Below, in pieces: positions 45,490-57,411 of a stretch of DNA of 64,000 nucleotides. Numbering within the stretch: the stretch's first letter is position 1; each line of letters begins with the position of its first letter. The translations under genes were made by a program, and so were the position numbers. The notes under the pieces are model-generated. The model had not been told where the DNA came from. It did no database searches and saw nothing but the letters and a program-made list of their open reading frames with translations. The stretch is from Ptychodera flava (taxonomy: Eukaryota; Hemichordata; Enteropneusta; Ptychoderidae), in the NCBI RefSeq assembly GCF_041260155.1, contig NW_027248277.1, forward strand, positions 8,786,212-8,850,211, in the 5' to 3' direction.

Positions 45490-46776
45490 TCACTGAATGA
45501 CGAGCGTTTCTCCCGCATGGTATCTGTTGAAATGTTTCCGAAGGTTTGATCTGTGGCCAAAGCTTGTCCCGCACACGGAACAGATGAACGGCTTTTCTCC
45601 CGTGTGCACCCTCTGATGGGCGTTGAGGTTGGACTTGTCGTTGAAACGTTTCCCGCACAAGAGGCACTGGTATGGCTTCTCACCCGTGTGCGTCCTCATG
45701 TGGGGGATGAGTCTGTTCTTGGATTTGAATGCCTTCCCACACAAATCACATTGGTACGGGGTCTCTCCAGTGTAAATGTGGAATCTTTGGTGCGCCAATA
45801 GGCTTTCCTCACTCTCAAATTTTTCACTACAATCTTTACATTTAAACGGTCTCATATCAGAATTACCGCCTCTGCAGTGTATTTTCATGTGCATTTTCAG
45901 CTTATTTCTGTTGTCAAACTCATCTGAACAAATACTACACAAAAATCCTTTCCCTCCTGAAGATCTCTTCTTGTAGGAAGAAGAGTACTGCATTTTGAGT
46001 TTTAATTTCCTAGATTTTGGATGTTTTCCTATGAGTCCTTGGCGACTGGATGACTGGAAGTCATGTGATTCCATCTCACTCAGTGATTGGTTCATTGAGA
46101 CACCGGCAGCTTCTCCATCCTGTGACATAGAGGGCTCTTCACTGCTACACATGTAGATGATCTCATTGTCTGGGTTTTCCTGTTTGATGTACACCTCCCC
46201 TACACTGTGACCAGGAACGACCTTGTAAGCACTTTCCGCGGCTTTGGCATCACTGTCGTCACTGCTCCGTGGAACAGAAATACTTTCCACAAAGTTCACA
46301 TCTTGGTACTGGGGTGAATTTTCACTCTCTACGTCGTGAACTGAAGCAGTGTTTAGCAATTCTGATACTCTCACACAAGTCTGAATTTCCAACCCTTGAC
46401 TCTTGCAATTCTCGCCCTTCAACATAATCCTCAGTGACCTCAACACTAGCAAAAGTGGCAGATGTGTTCAATTTCTCAGAACTCTTTTTTGTAAGCTTTT
46501 CCTTCTTGTACTTCTTGTGATCACAAACTGTTTCTTGGTGTTCTCCTTGTCCAAAGCAACGTCTTTCACTTTGAACAGTTGTAAGATTGGCATCACCGTC
46601 ATCAGCGTCTTCAGGGTCACCAAATTCCACCATAGAGTATGTTCCGTCGTTGTGGTCGCACACTCGTTCACCGTGTCGTTCTAGGTTCCCTTCGTCAGGT
46701 GATGGTAGTTTTGACGTTGTCACTTGGAGTTGAATGGCACCACTGTCACATAGAAAGTTGACGAGTGTGGACTTTT
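45490..46776 (-). CDS. C2H2 zinc-finger protein, main 3' exon (one-base frameshift)
   Basis: A nuclear, probably sequence-specific DNA-binding protein. The exon starts after the acceptor ...ctcaacag at 46776 (phase 1) with EKSTLVNFLCDSGAIQ. It runs through an acidic, low-complexity region and ends with five C2H2 fingers (CSICSDEF, CKDCSEKF, CDLCGKAF, CLLCGKRF, CSVCGTSF); TGEKP linkers join fingers 3-4 and 4-5, and a longer IYTGETPYQ joins 2-3. Counting from the end of the 320-residue downstream frame, fingers span about residues 172-312. The upstream part is in another frame: the switch lies near 46415-46417, where GGG in the gene reads correctly as GG (EDYVEG then ENCKSQGLEI). With one base fewer the exon is 428 codons and joins 49415-49537 in phase. 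Error or true lesion is undecided. No KRAB, BTB or SCAN domain is seen. Confidence 0.8.
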
Positions 46777-46839
46777 CTGTTGAGTGCAAAATAAAGCAAA
46801 GAAACCAGTCAACACAATGCAACACTCCTTTCAATCTTC

Positions 46840-47060
46840 TGGTAATGTATTACAGTATACACATATTGACTGTCCATGAGGGCAACAGCATACATCTGTA
46901 CCCCGAGGGGCTGTGAGTCACCCCTAAAAACAGACTGTTTCCCGAGTCTGAAGGCCATGGGAAACAGTTTGTTTTTAAGGGTGACTCACAGGCCTGAGAG
47001 GTTAAAAATGTATGCTGGAGCCCTCATGGCCAGTCAATATGTGTTTTATAACACACCTCA
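46840..47060. repeat. Fold-back element in the zinc-finger gene intron
   Basis: Arms of roughly 80-90 bases pair with a small loop: tattgactgtccatgaggg, cagcatacat and gtgagtcaccc at 46862-46930 recur inverted at 46978-47042. No coding capacity. It lies just upstream of the main exon's acceptor. Confidence 0.75.
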
Positions 47061-47418
47061 TTCGTAGTCATGCATAAGAACGTATTATACACAAAACTTG
47101 TCGCATGTAATATGTTGGAGTGGTGTGGCAAGAAAAAGTTTTTCTTGACAGCGTTGCAATACCTCTACAAAATGTTTCATGCACATTGATTATTGCTTTC
47201 GTCTGTTGCGAGTCTTGGTTGGAAACCAGAGTATTCAGCTCTTCTTTAGAAAGTAGGATCAGTGTTCGCGGTGACTTTTTTCTCCTCGCGTACGGCATAC
47301 GCATTAGTCTGCTAAAATTGCGTATAGGCTGTATTTGAGTGCGTAATTTCACTTCCGCACTCGATTGATGGAAAAAAAACTGACTACAAAATACAATGTG
47401 CCGTTCAATAAACCTACA

Positions 47419-47664
47419 CTACATATTCGGATTGTACGATGTAAGATTATTTTCATGAAAACAGTTTAATGAACAACTTGAACAACTGGGCATTGTTTCA
47501 AACATGCTGAAACGTAACAGCACAGGGTATTTTTTGGTAACCGGTGCATCATCATCACGGCTCACGGCTTCACTGTGGCGCTGATCCCCTGTTGTTGTAT
47601 CGGGACAATATGTCATGGATTCCGACATGGGTTCAACTTCACTGGGCTTCTCTGTTTTCTCCAT
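47419..47664 (-). other. Unassigned 81-codon open frame
   Basis: MEKTEKPSEVEPMSESMTYC continues with acidic and polar residues like the zinc-finger gene's linker regions. It lies inside that gene's intron on the same strand. It might be an alternative first exon, but no donor in a fitting phase was clear. Low confidence. Confidence 0.2.
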
Positions 47665-47797
47665 GTTGGGTTGCCCGGTAGTGTCTTTCGAATGACCCTC
47701 TGAATCATTTTTTTCACGGACTCGTAGAGCAAAGTTGAAAGAAAATAGAGTTGTCTGCTTCGACGTGATGCTGCATGTGTGCTTTGATCAAATTTGG

Positions 47798-48078
47798 GGA
47801 CAGAAAGACGCGATGAGAGTGCACAGTTGGCATTTAATTTGTTGCAACATTTCTGTCAATCACTCACTTTGTGTCAAAAGTTTCAGAAACTATCGCTCGC
47901 TTGAAAATTAGCAACTTAATTTACAGGCACAGCTGACATGATAACGTGCCTTTGAACTACGATGCCGATTTTTCAGACCACGCCCAGAGAATCCGAAACT
48001 TTCCACACAAAATGAGTGATTGACAGAAATGTGTTGCAACAAATTTAATGTCAAGCCGGCACTCTTCTCGTCTGGTTG
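47798..48078. repeat. Fold-back element, arms about 80 bases
   Basis: Left arm 47798-47885 (aatttgttgcaacat, ttctgtcaatcactcactttgt) and right arm 47995-48078 pair with a few mismatches and small gaps around a loop of about 110 bases. It is flanked on the right by GCGTA-rich sequence (48120-48200). No open frame. Confidence 0.7.
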
Positions 48079-49237
48079 TCGCCTAAGCTCAGTCGTTGGG
48101 AAACATTTTACTGTTATCCTTTGCGTATAGAAACGCATAACAATGGAAAAAATGCGTACAGGGTCAATTTCAATGCGTAAATACGCATGATTTTTGCGTA
48201 AACGTGAACTCTGAGGATAAACTGAGAAATTTCACTACAATCATTTCGCTCGACCGCAGACGACATCTTTGTTCATATTCCAGTTCGTGCATTCGCAAAT
48301 GTCGTTTTTGAAGTCAGTTGACATTATTTTTCAGAACTGATGCCTGGCAGGCAACAGTTCTGACAAATGATGCCTGATGACATCATTTATGTGGATCGGC
48401 ACAATAAGAACGTATCCCATGTGACTACCAATGGACAAATTACAACACAGAGTGTGGATTAGGTGTGATATAATATGTTTGAAGTTTTGACCAGATCATG
48501 TATCCAAACATCAGGATTGGTAACTTCCAAAAGCTGACATTCTTATCAGTGTTCTCCACAGCTTAAAAAAAAGATCGGTGGTCGATTTAAATAAAAATGC
48601 ATGATTTACATTCTTTTTGTTGTGAAAATGTATGATTTTGTACAGTTATAGACAAAAAAATGGACGGAAAACAGAGGGCTGGCCTAGCCCTCAAAATAGC
48701 CTTGTGGAGAACGCTATTTGCCATTTTTTCTCAAGTTAGCAATGTACCCTTATGGAAAGACTGTATGAAGCTTTACAAATTATGATTTGATATTTAATCT
48801 TTCAAAATTGCTTACGATCCGTTAACAATGTCAGACGTCAAGAAATATTGGTGCCTGACAACTGTTATTTTAATCAAGAATTAAATTTTACCTGTGACCA
48901 GGCTGGTAAGGTTGAATTTTTACTGCCACAGTGCCAAATTCACCCATCTTAGGCAATTTGGCTGGCAACAAATTCAAACACTGATGTATTAACAATACAC
49001 ATTTTTTTTCAATATTTAGATCAATGAAAGTCCTGACTTGTTGCTCCTTAAATACACAAACTCAGAGCTAGCATGCCACAGGTATAGACACATATTCTCA
49101 TGTTGTTGTAGTCAATACCCTGTGTGTTAGTGTTGCAGTAGATATTCCTCCAATAGTGACCTGTTTCCCAGTGAAGGTATGAAAAAGGATGGCTGAAGTA
49201 CCTTGTAAAATGATGGGAAAGTAAGCTCATTTTTGAG

Positions 49238-49284
<47 letters not shown>

Positions 49285-49414
49285 GACATATTCACATTGT
49301 ATTTAAATTTTCATTATCACTTTTTGATTATGGAAAAACAGAATACTTGCATTTATGAACAGAAGACCATGAAAGGTCAAAGGTCAATATTGCAGACTGG
49401 CATCCCTAGCTTAC
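48079..49414. other. Intronic stretch of the zinc-finger gene
   Basis: No further exon is recognised. A pure (AG)n microsatellite occupies 49241-49282. GCGTA/ACGCAT words cluster at 48125-48200 and again near 47270-47345, perhaps ends of an unrecognised element. Confidence 0.45.
49241..49282. repeat. (AG)n microsatellite
   Basis: Uninterrupted AG for 42 bases. Confidence 0.97.
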
Positions 49415-49537
49415 CTTTCTCTGAAAGTGTATCACTCCTTAGGTGACTGATCATTTGTTGAGTGATTTTCACAAAGCAGTCACTGAGATGCATTGTCTGA
49501 TTGTTTCGATGTGCTTCCTCCCAAACATAACTGCAGT
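49415..49537 (-). CDS. Zinc-finger gene, internal exon
   Basis: A 123-base exon bounded by acceptor ctttctttttgcag and donor GTAAGC on the minus strand. It encodes CSYVWEEAHRNNQTMHLSDC, then FVKITQQMISHLRSDTLSEK. It begins with two bases of a split codon and leaves one G that completes Glu with the AA opening the exon at 46776. Phase, strand and order fit one gene of about 494 residues. The helical, His/Ser-rich segment matches no domain I know. The 2.6-kb intron between the two exons contains two fold-back elements. Confidence 0.65.
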
Positions 49538-49723
49538 CTGCAAAAAGAAAGTGACATAAATTTCAAAACATGTACACTGAAATAATTATCTTGCAGTTTT
49601 TGGAGACCTTCAATGGTTTGTTGTAAAAGACCTTAGCTGTTTGTGTCCAATATGTTTTGATCAGAGACACTCCATTGGTGCTTTATACTGACACTTAACT
49701 GCTCATCCCAATATCATGTAGAC

Positions 49724-50307
49724 CGGTCCTACTAATTACTGCCCGTTACTGCCCGTCAGGAAATTAACCTTCCAACTACTGTAATCAGTCGCTATCTCAA
49801 TACCAAAGACCACAAATATTTATAAGAAGCTGTTTTACTCCAAATGCCCGAGCCCTGTCTCACAACTAACATCAATATCTATGATTGGAGCGCTAAGTTC
49901 CGACGGGCAGTGACGGGCAGTGTTCGGACATTGAATACAATCAGCATTGCCATCAACGTTTTTGGGGGTCTGGGACGACATTTTGTTTGGTTCTATATAG
50001 TGAGTAATGATTTTGATATGAGATATCAACTGATTACAGTAATTGGAAGGTAAATTTCCTGACGGGGAGTGACGGGCAGACTTCGATCGGATATCGTGGC
50101 CAGTGGTGATGCATGTACGATCACACGATTAGCATTGCTACTTGTTCGAAAATCAATGTTTTTCGGATCTGAGAATATTATTTCGTTTGTTTTTACAAAG
50201 AGTACTGGTCTTCGGTATTAAGATATCGACTGATTACAGTAATTGGAAGGTTAATTTCCTGACGGGCAGTGACGGGCAGCGACGGGCAGTAATTAGTAGG
50301 ACCCTCC
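49724..50307. mobile_element. 584-bp element with ACGGGCAGTG iterons and long inverted ends
   Basis: Inverted ends of about 80-90 bases: ggtcctactaattactgccc then cgtcaggaaattaacc, ccttccaa.tactgtaatca on the left, and the complement on the right, where one extra GACGGGCAG(C) unit is present. TGTAGAC flanks both sides (49717-49723, 50308-50314), fitting a 7-bp target duplication (8 bp if one base has changed). The right half is repeated in tandem: about 49890-50085 resembles 50085-50307, each ending gattacagtaattggaagg ... gacgggcag. Non-autonomous; superfamily unknown. Confidence 0.8.
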
Positions 50308-50817
50308 TGTAGACGGGCCACACTTACAATTGATAATCTTGGGTTTTCAGTTTTCTGACTTTATCTTTGCATGTTCATGACAGAACATTAATATCGGGCG
50401 GCATTACTTGCTTGCAGGTGATTGCTAGTTATCTTGATTTACATTGCACAACTGAACCATGGACACTGTCGAAATGAACAAGCGATTATCCGCATCAACA
50501 ATGGCAAAACATCATATTGGAAACGGCCATTCCATACAGCACAGCTATATGTAAGAGAATTAACATTTAATTCTGCATTGGGTCTTGCGCAAGTGAAGTC
50601 GGCTTAGTCATGTTATAAGAAAAAGCCCGGGGGGGGGGTTCATGTAAGGGAGTGAAACGTTGTGAAAACATATATGTAGGTGCAGACTCACAAATGGTTG
50701 TACTTGCTACCATCCATGGTAAGGACGGTAACTTCGGGTAAAATGTAATGTTGGCTAACAAAGAGTGCATAAAAAGAACAAAACGCAAAATTTAAAATTA
50801 TACTCAGTGTTCTTCAC

Positions 50818-50893
50818 TCGATTCTTTTGACACTGGTAATATCAAATCTAGTTGATCAAGAACCACAGATTTGAATTGCAATATTAATATCAT
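50818..50893 (-). CDS. Candidate first coding exon of the zinc-finger gene
   Basis: ATG at 50891-50893 opens MILILQFKSVVLDQLDLILP then VSKES. A GTGAAG donor after the next base leaves one A, which with AC of the exon at 49537 gives Asn in frame. Spacing and phase are right, but the donor is weak and other starts upstream (to about 51019) are open. Tentative. Confidence 0.35.
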
Positions 50894-52069
<1,176 letters not shown>

Positions 52070-53241
52070 TACTATACATTTATTAATGAAACAAATTCTC
52101 TGTTTTAACTGAGAGAAAAACTTCATGACTCTTGAATGTTTGAATTGCACAGAAACAACACATTAAAACCATATCAAAGGAACAGAATGCGTTATTTATA
52201 TCACCCATTTCTGTGACACAACTTTCCAGCAATTCACGTTTGGTAACTTTTCCCTGAGAAGTCACTTCAGTTACATGCACAGTAAAATAAACTGCCAGCA
52301 ATCATCTTGATCACTTGACTCTATCTGCTCTCCAAAAAATACTTTTCTGAGTTCCTAAATTACTGTGTTCTCATCCCTGTCCCTTAGTATGATAAAGAAA
52401 GCTCCCTGCAGTGTAGCGGTCTTGGAGTGCGTCCATGGAGTCATAAGCACTAAATAGTGGTTCAAACAAGATTAGTGACATCATCACCACTAATGTACTC
52501 TTTTTTTCTGTCAATAATTTGGACAGTCACGACTATTTTCTTCACTCACTACGTGATAATATTCCATATGGCCTTCTGTGTCCATCTTTTCACCATTTCC
52601 GTGAAGACAACTTGCCTCAACAGGTGGCTGTGAAATTATCACACTATTACATTCATCTGTACCTGGAATATGTGACACTGTACAATGACTACCAGCATCA
52701 TCAACAACTTCTCATGATTCTGTCTTTATTACGTTTCTCTCATAGTCAGAGGAGATACTTCCCACTGGAAAAAAATTTCCGTTGGACGCAAGATGCTCAG
52801 AATTGAATTTTTCAACCTCCCCAGAATCAAATTCTCCAACTGCCACAGACTCAGTGTCTGTAATTTTTCTGATGTTTGTATTCTGCTGATGTGGGGCAAC
52901 TTTTGTGTTGTCATTAAGAACTGACAATCCATCTGTTGCTGTTCTGTGTTCATCATAATCAACTTCCGGATCAACTTCCAGTGGATGAGGAAAGTATACC
53001 CTTTCCCATCCTGATTCTTGTGTCCCTAATGATTCACTCACACAATCTTCGTTCTGGGAAATTACATTTTCAACCTCAAAATCCACAGTGTCAGCACATC
53101 TCTCCTTCATAGAGCACCCATTCGTTTCTTCTTGCGTTGCGCTACTCAAATCTACCATGAGAAATCGACATCGTTCAGATGGGTCTGTTTTCAGGCAAAC
53201 TTGTTCAGCCAGACACACAAGATTCACTATGTTGACTTTGT
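52070..53241 (-). repeat. Duplicated segment, copy 1 (partner at 63.0-64.0 kb)
   Basis: Strong match to 63010-64000 in the same orientation, covering the acidic exon and its 3' flank (shared gccttctgtg/cgtccatcttttcaccattt, ttggtaacttttc, agtaaaataaactgc). Microsatellites mark one edge here. Confidence 0.85.
52511..53241 (-). pseudogene. Zinc-finger-gene-like acidic exon without fingers, one stop codon
   Basis: Exon starting after acceptor ttttcttctgcag at 53241, phase 1 like the zinc-finger gene's main exon. Its opening DKVNIVNLVCLAEQVCLKTD parallels EKSTLVNFLCDSGAIQLQVT. It is acidic and low-complexity (GTQESGWERVYFPHP, AVGEFDSGEVEKFNSEH, SISSDYERNVIKTES). TGA at 52712-52714 replaces the TTA (Leu) of the copy at 63437. 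Beyond it the frame stays open to DCPNY and a stop at 52511-52513. No C2H2 finger follows in the 3' flank. It is either a disabled copy or a protein shortened by about 66 residues. Upstream exons were not found; a 100-N gap lies just upstream. Confidence 0.65.
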
Positions 53242-53363
53242 CTGCAGAAGAAAATAATACAAATGTTACTGTAACTCCCATTACACGGATTTATGCAAAC
53301 CACCAGAAAGACAAAAATATGCAAATCAACAAAGTGGTACAGTGGATTGAAATAAATATCGTT

Positions 53364-53463
53364 NNNNNNNNNNNNNNNNNNNNNNNNNNNNNNNNNNNNN
53401 NNNNNNNNNNNNNNNNNNNNNNNNNNNNNNNNNNNNNNNNNNNNNNNNNNNNNNNNNNNNNNN
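53364..53463. other. Assembly gap, 100 N
   Basis: Exactly 100 unknown bases, the conventional size for a gap of unknown length. The distance across it, and any exon inside, cannot be judged. Confidence 1.
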
Positions 53464-53563
53464 CAACAAATTCCTTTTGTATGCCAATATAGCTCATCTC
53501 AGAACCGGACATCTTATATAAACACAAGATTTGGCAACACCCTGACAATTAAAAATAACGGAG

Positions 53564-53625
53564 TGTCTATTGACAGGCGCCTGTCAATAGACAGAATCCG
53601 GCTATTGACAGGCGCCTGTCAATAG
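53564..53625. repeat. Two exact short palindromes in tandem
   Basis: 53564-53593 is a perfect 30-base palindrome built on CTATTGACAGGC/GCCTGTCAATAG. 53602-53625 repeats its central 24 bases exactly, and a decayed third start (gctattgacacgc) follows at 53636. They could be a protein-binding site or the termini of a small element. Confidence 0.9.
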
Positions 53626-53932
53626 ACAAAAATTGGCTATTGACACGCGGGACTTTTTTCGCCATATTTCACCACATTTTAACGAAATAAACTGTTCTTC
53701 TCCTATGTAAATGAAGAAGACATTGTTCTGCCATGTAGTAATTACAAAATAAGTTCTAATGCGTCGGAAACAGCACTGATTTACATTTACAAATTATTCT
53801 ACGTGAAGTAATTCTTCAATTGCAGATACTATGATAGAAGAGTTCAGCTCTGCCAAGATATGAGTATAGCGCACTGAATTTTGAACACCAGTTATGAAAA
53901 TGACTGAACTGTGTCACAATAAGTTTCTTTTA
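53626..53932. other. Short non-coding stretch
   Basis: Nothing recognised between the palindromes and the TTAA element. Confidence 0.5.
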
Positions 53933-55604
53933 TTAACCCTTTTCCTGCCAAGTCGGTGAAAATCCGCTTGAAATTCGGTGTAGCTAGAAGCTGAGCAGCC
54001 ACGGCCGTTATTCTCCTAAGGCGGTGGAAATCGGGCTCCTTTTTGGTACCCCCTTTCCTGCCTAGTCGACGGCACTACGTTTTGCTATCCCCTGTGCGTT
54101 TAGGGGTCATCCGAGGACAGGTTTTCTGACAAGGAACGCCTTTTCCCCTTGAAATGGGTTCGCAGGGAGTCGATAGACAGGGAAAGGTGCAGAAACCTGT
54201 CCGCCAGTCCCCCACACCCGAGGGGGGCTGGGTTTTTTTTACCGCTTTTTAGCGGACTTGGCAGGATAGCATGGTGACGTTTTCTGGCGGAGTTGGACGT
54301 TCTTGGCTGCCTGGCACTATAGAGATTGCTGCTGAACTTGACCAACTCGGCAATGCTAATCTAGAAGGCTACCTCTTGCAAACGACTTGGCAGATATGCC
54401 GATGGTGCGAGACGAAAGTCACTTATTCAGTTGTGCGTGACTGAAAATGAGAACGTATTTTTGACGGGACGGCTCGACTTGTTCCTCCCATGGAACGGAT
54501 ATGAACGACTCGGAAATACCATTACAAACTGGTGTCCGACGTACTAAGCTGGGCTTCAGCTCTGCAAGTTCAAGCCAGGCAACGTCCTTCACTGCCTTGG
54601 CCGTGCCATTCAATGGACGTAGCTTTGGATTTTTTATTTATTCCACCGTCCGAAGTATTGGCTCTGGTTTGCAGGCAAACGTATCCTCTTGCCGACGCAT
54701 TGGTAACTACGTACGCTGTTTGCGTACAGAGAATTCAAAAGGGCACATGAGGTCAATATGCTACATGTACGGGGATACCGTCTGCATTTAGCAGGGACTG
54801 CTTTTGTTATGCAAACCAGCTAGCAGTACAATATGGTTGCCAGCATGTGGACACGTCGATGGCTAGAACAATGGAAGCATATTGCGTTGCACCCGTGCAT
54901 CGCAAAAGTGAACTGAAGACTTGGGGTAGTGACTGGTTATCACTGGTTAGCTGCAGCCCAAGCCATGTCGGTACAAACCCGTACCTGACTGAGGACCACT
55001 CGATTAAGTCAGTAATGAACGGTAACACTCGTAAGCCAACTCCCAACTGAGCTGGCAAAACTACGTAAAGCTGTGCTTCAATGGCTCAGCCATGTCGTTA
55101 ATACAACGGCAAAAACGTAGTTTTTGTGCTACACTGCCAAGTCGTTGAGGTACGTATTCAATTGACCCTACCCTGGGAAACAGGACAGGTTTGACGGTGC
55201 TGCTGCACCCCTAGCACGACCCTCAGGGTCTCTGACTAACAGACGAGTGAGGTGATGTTTGTGCCTAGCGGACGTACGTAATACTGAAGGAGTTTATTTC
55301 CGAAAAAATAAACATGAAACGGCAATAAAATGACGCACTCCCAGGGGCAAACAAAGCCGGTGACCTCAATTTTTTTCTGCAGCAACCCTTGAGCTCCTTC
55401 CCCTGTCTACGGGCATGTAGAAATTATCGAAGTCTAACACGTATAAGTACGGCTAAAACTACCCTGAAAATGGGCGATTTCTGCCAAAATGGCTGGCAGG
55501 ATAACATGCAGGAGAGCCAATCTTTTGCAGGCACATATTATGAGGCGGTTTTCTACTGACTTGGGAGAATAACGGACAAGGGCGCTCGGCAGGAAAAGGG
55601 TTAA
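53933..55604. mobile_element. 1.67-kb non-autonomous piggyBac-like element
   Basis: Begins TTAACCCTTTTCCTGCCAAG; the other end read inverted is TTAACCCTTTTCCTGCCGAG. This gives about 20 bases of inverted end with TTAA on both sides. TTAA duplication and CCC-starting ends are characteristic of piggyBac. Inside, related words recur subterminally (ctttcctgcctagtcg near 54049, tggcaggatag near 54260 and 55494). Internal open frames of 60-96 codons have no DDD transposase features, so it must be moved in trans. Its interior is richer in G+C than its surroundings. Confidence 0.8.
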
Positions 55605-56150
55605 ATCAATCGTTTCATTTTTTCTAAGATTGTAGAGACTAAAGGTTAAGAATATTAGTAACTTTAAACCAGGAAAAAATACCAGTAAGTGGAAAGGATC
55701 ATAAGAAATCAACTTATTTATTTCTTTACATGTTACAAAACCAGAAAGGAACACATAATTCTTTAAGGCTAGATTTACAAGCTTACTTGTCAATGTTTGA
55801 TGATGAAAAGAAACAAAAAACCATGCCTCAAAAGCAACAAAATTCCAAGCATAGATTACACGATGGTTCAGAATGTTCATTTACAAAGTTCACTCAAAAT
55901 GTACTTTGAAAACGATAGTATTTTGAGTGTCAAAATTTGACAGCTCAGGGATAGAAATACTTTATTATTTCTTGTGGCAAAAGTTGCCACCGGATATAAA
56001 ATTAGGTGGCAATTATGAAAAATCTGGTGGCAGTTTAACACATCATGTGATCGGTATAATAAAACATTTTGTCATTGCCACATACTCATTGTAATTTATA
56101 AATTCTTGAAAATATGGTGAGTACATGTCACAAAAAGTCAACCCATACTG
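55605..56150. other. Non-coding stretch
   Basis: No gene is recognised. A minus-strand open frame of 148 codons (55434-55880) crosses the TTAA element's edge and has no motif, so it is not taken as coding. Near 55975-56035 a gtggcaa/ttgccacc patch is repeated. Confidence 0.45.
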
Positions 56151-57411
56151 CAGGCCTCGAAAATTTTTTTCAAACTTACTAACCGTGGGACACGTGAATT
56201 TCATTTTTACTTGCCCGAGAGGAAAAATTACTTGCCCTAAATTTCTAATAGCTGTACCAGTAATTTGTAACAGAGAGCAAGAGTTTGGCCATATGAAGTG
56301 AATTCAAAGAGGGAAAAAACAGATTCAAACATGAACTACGTCTTGTTAAAATGAAGGACCATTTCCAAATCTGAAATGTCGCAGAAGAAATGTGAGAATA
56401 CTTAAGTCTTTTCTGTAGATTTGGTCATCCAGAAAACATCTTTGAATTTGGAATTTTTCCACAACCTAATCCAAATTAAAATATTTGCATAAGAGTAATA
56501 AGATTGTGTGATTTACAATGTGCATGGCTGGCTGAGATCACAGACAACTGCTCTGCTAGTGTTTTATATCTGCCAATGCATACGCACATGTACATCTTCA
56601 ACCCTTTTACCTGTTTACATGTTTGCTCACTGAGCACAGCTGTTTTATTTTGATAAATGTATTCGTCAAGAGAGCAGATTCAAGTTTCATTTTCGTTACT
56701 CTTCAGTGCAGATTTGTTTTCTGTAAGTGAGAGCCGATCCCTAACAACCAAGGTCACGTAATTTGAAACTGTCTGCATCTCACACACTACGTAGCTGCAA
56801 TATGTGGCCTCCTTGGTCGACTGAGCCCGTTTCGACTACGATGTAAACTTGTACTTTTCAACTGGGTGTTGATTTAATTACGTTGAACAGTAAGCATTGC
56901 CGAGATCCATGGCTTCGAATAAGTTTAGATCCATTTTAACCAAGCACATGGTGCAACGACACTATCCCGTGAAGATGATCGATCGTCATACGAGTCATAC
57001 ACTTGCACAAAGAGAATAGCAACCACTGTCAAGAGCATACCACTTTACGGCACACATACAAAACAGTGAGTTCACTCCGTGTCGTCGGAGAGAACATGTC
57101 GCAAAACTGTATTTTTACGACTTTTTGTGTTTTAAAACAGCAAGAAACAACAGCAAGAACGATTATTTTGCGATGTCGGGCGGATTTTCAAGGGTTTTCA
57201 GAAAAAACTTCTGAGAGTTGAAGGACTTACAATGATTGTAGGCGTGGGTACAGACCTAATGAAATACGTTTTCAAGCTTGAATTGTCCAGAGCTTAGTTG
57301 ATTCAACCGCTGGTGCACTTGCCCGTTGGACGGGGAGCACATTGATTTTACTTGCCCGAACGCAAAGTTCACTAGCCACGATCGTCGGGCGATTGGAATT
57401 TTTGAGCCCTG
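56151..57411. mobile_element. 1.26-kb non-autonomous hAT-like element
   Basis: Left end CAGGCCTCGAAAATTTTTT; right end inverted CAGGGCTCAAAAATTCCAAT. Both are followed by ACTTGCCCG words (about 56210-56250 and 57318-57358), giving subterminal repeats. CAGGG-starting ends of this kind occur in hAT elements. No 8-bp target duplication was found, and the interior has no transposase. An internal open frame (57003-57221) is unassigned. Confidence 0.55.

Noticed and set aside
52519-52806. Plus-strand frame MDSHDYFLHSLRDN, repeated at 63445-63717
   Set aside because: It is the opposite strand of the acidic exon. Its conservation between copies follows from the segment duplication.
53364-53463. Open frames on both strands spanning the N block
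   Set aside because: They exist only because N was translated as unknown residues.
55434-55880. 148-codon minus-strand frame
   Set aside because: It crosses the end of the TTAA element, is hydrophobic and lysine-rich without motif, and has AT-biased composition like the surroundings.
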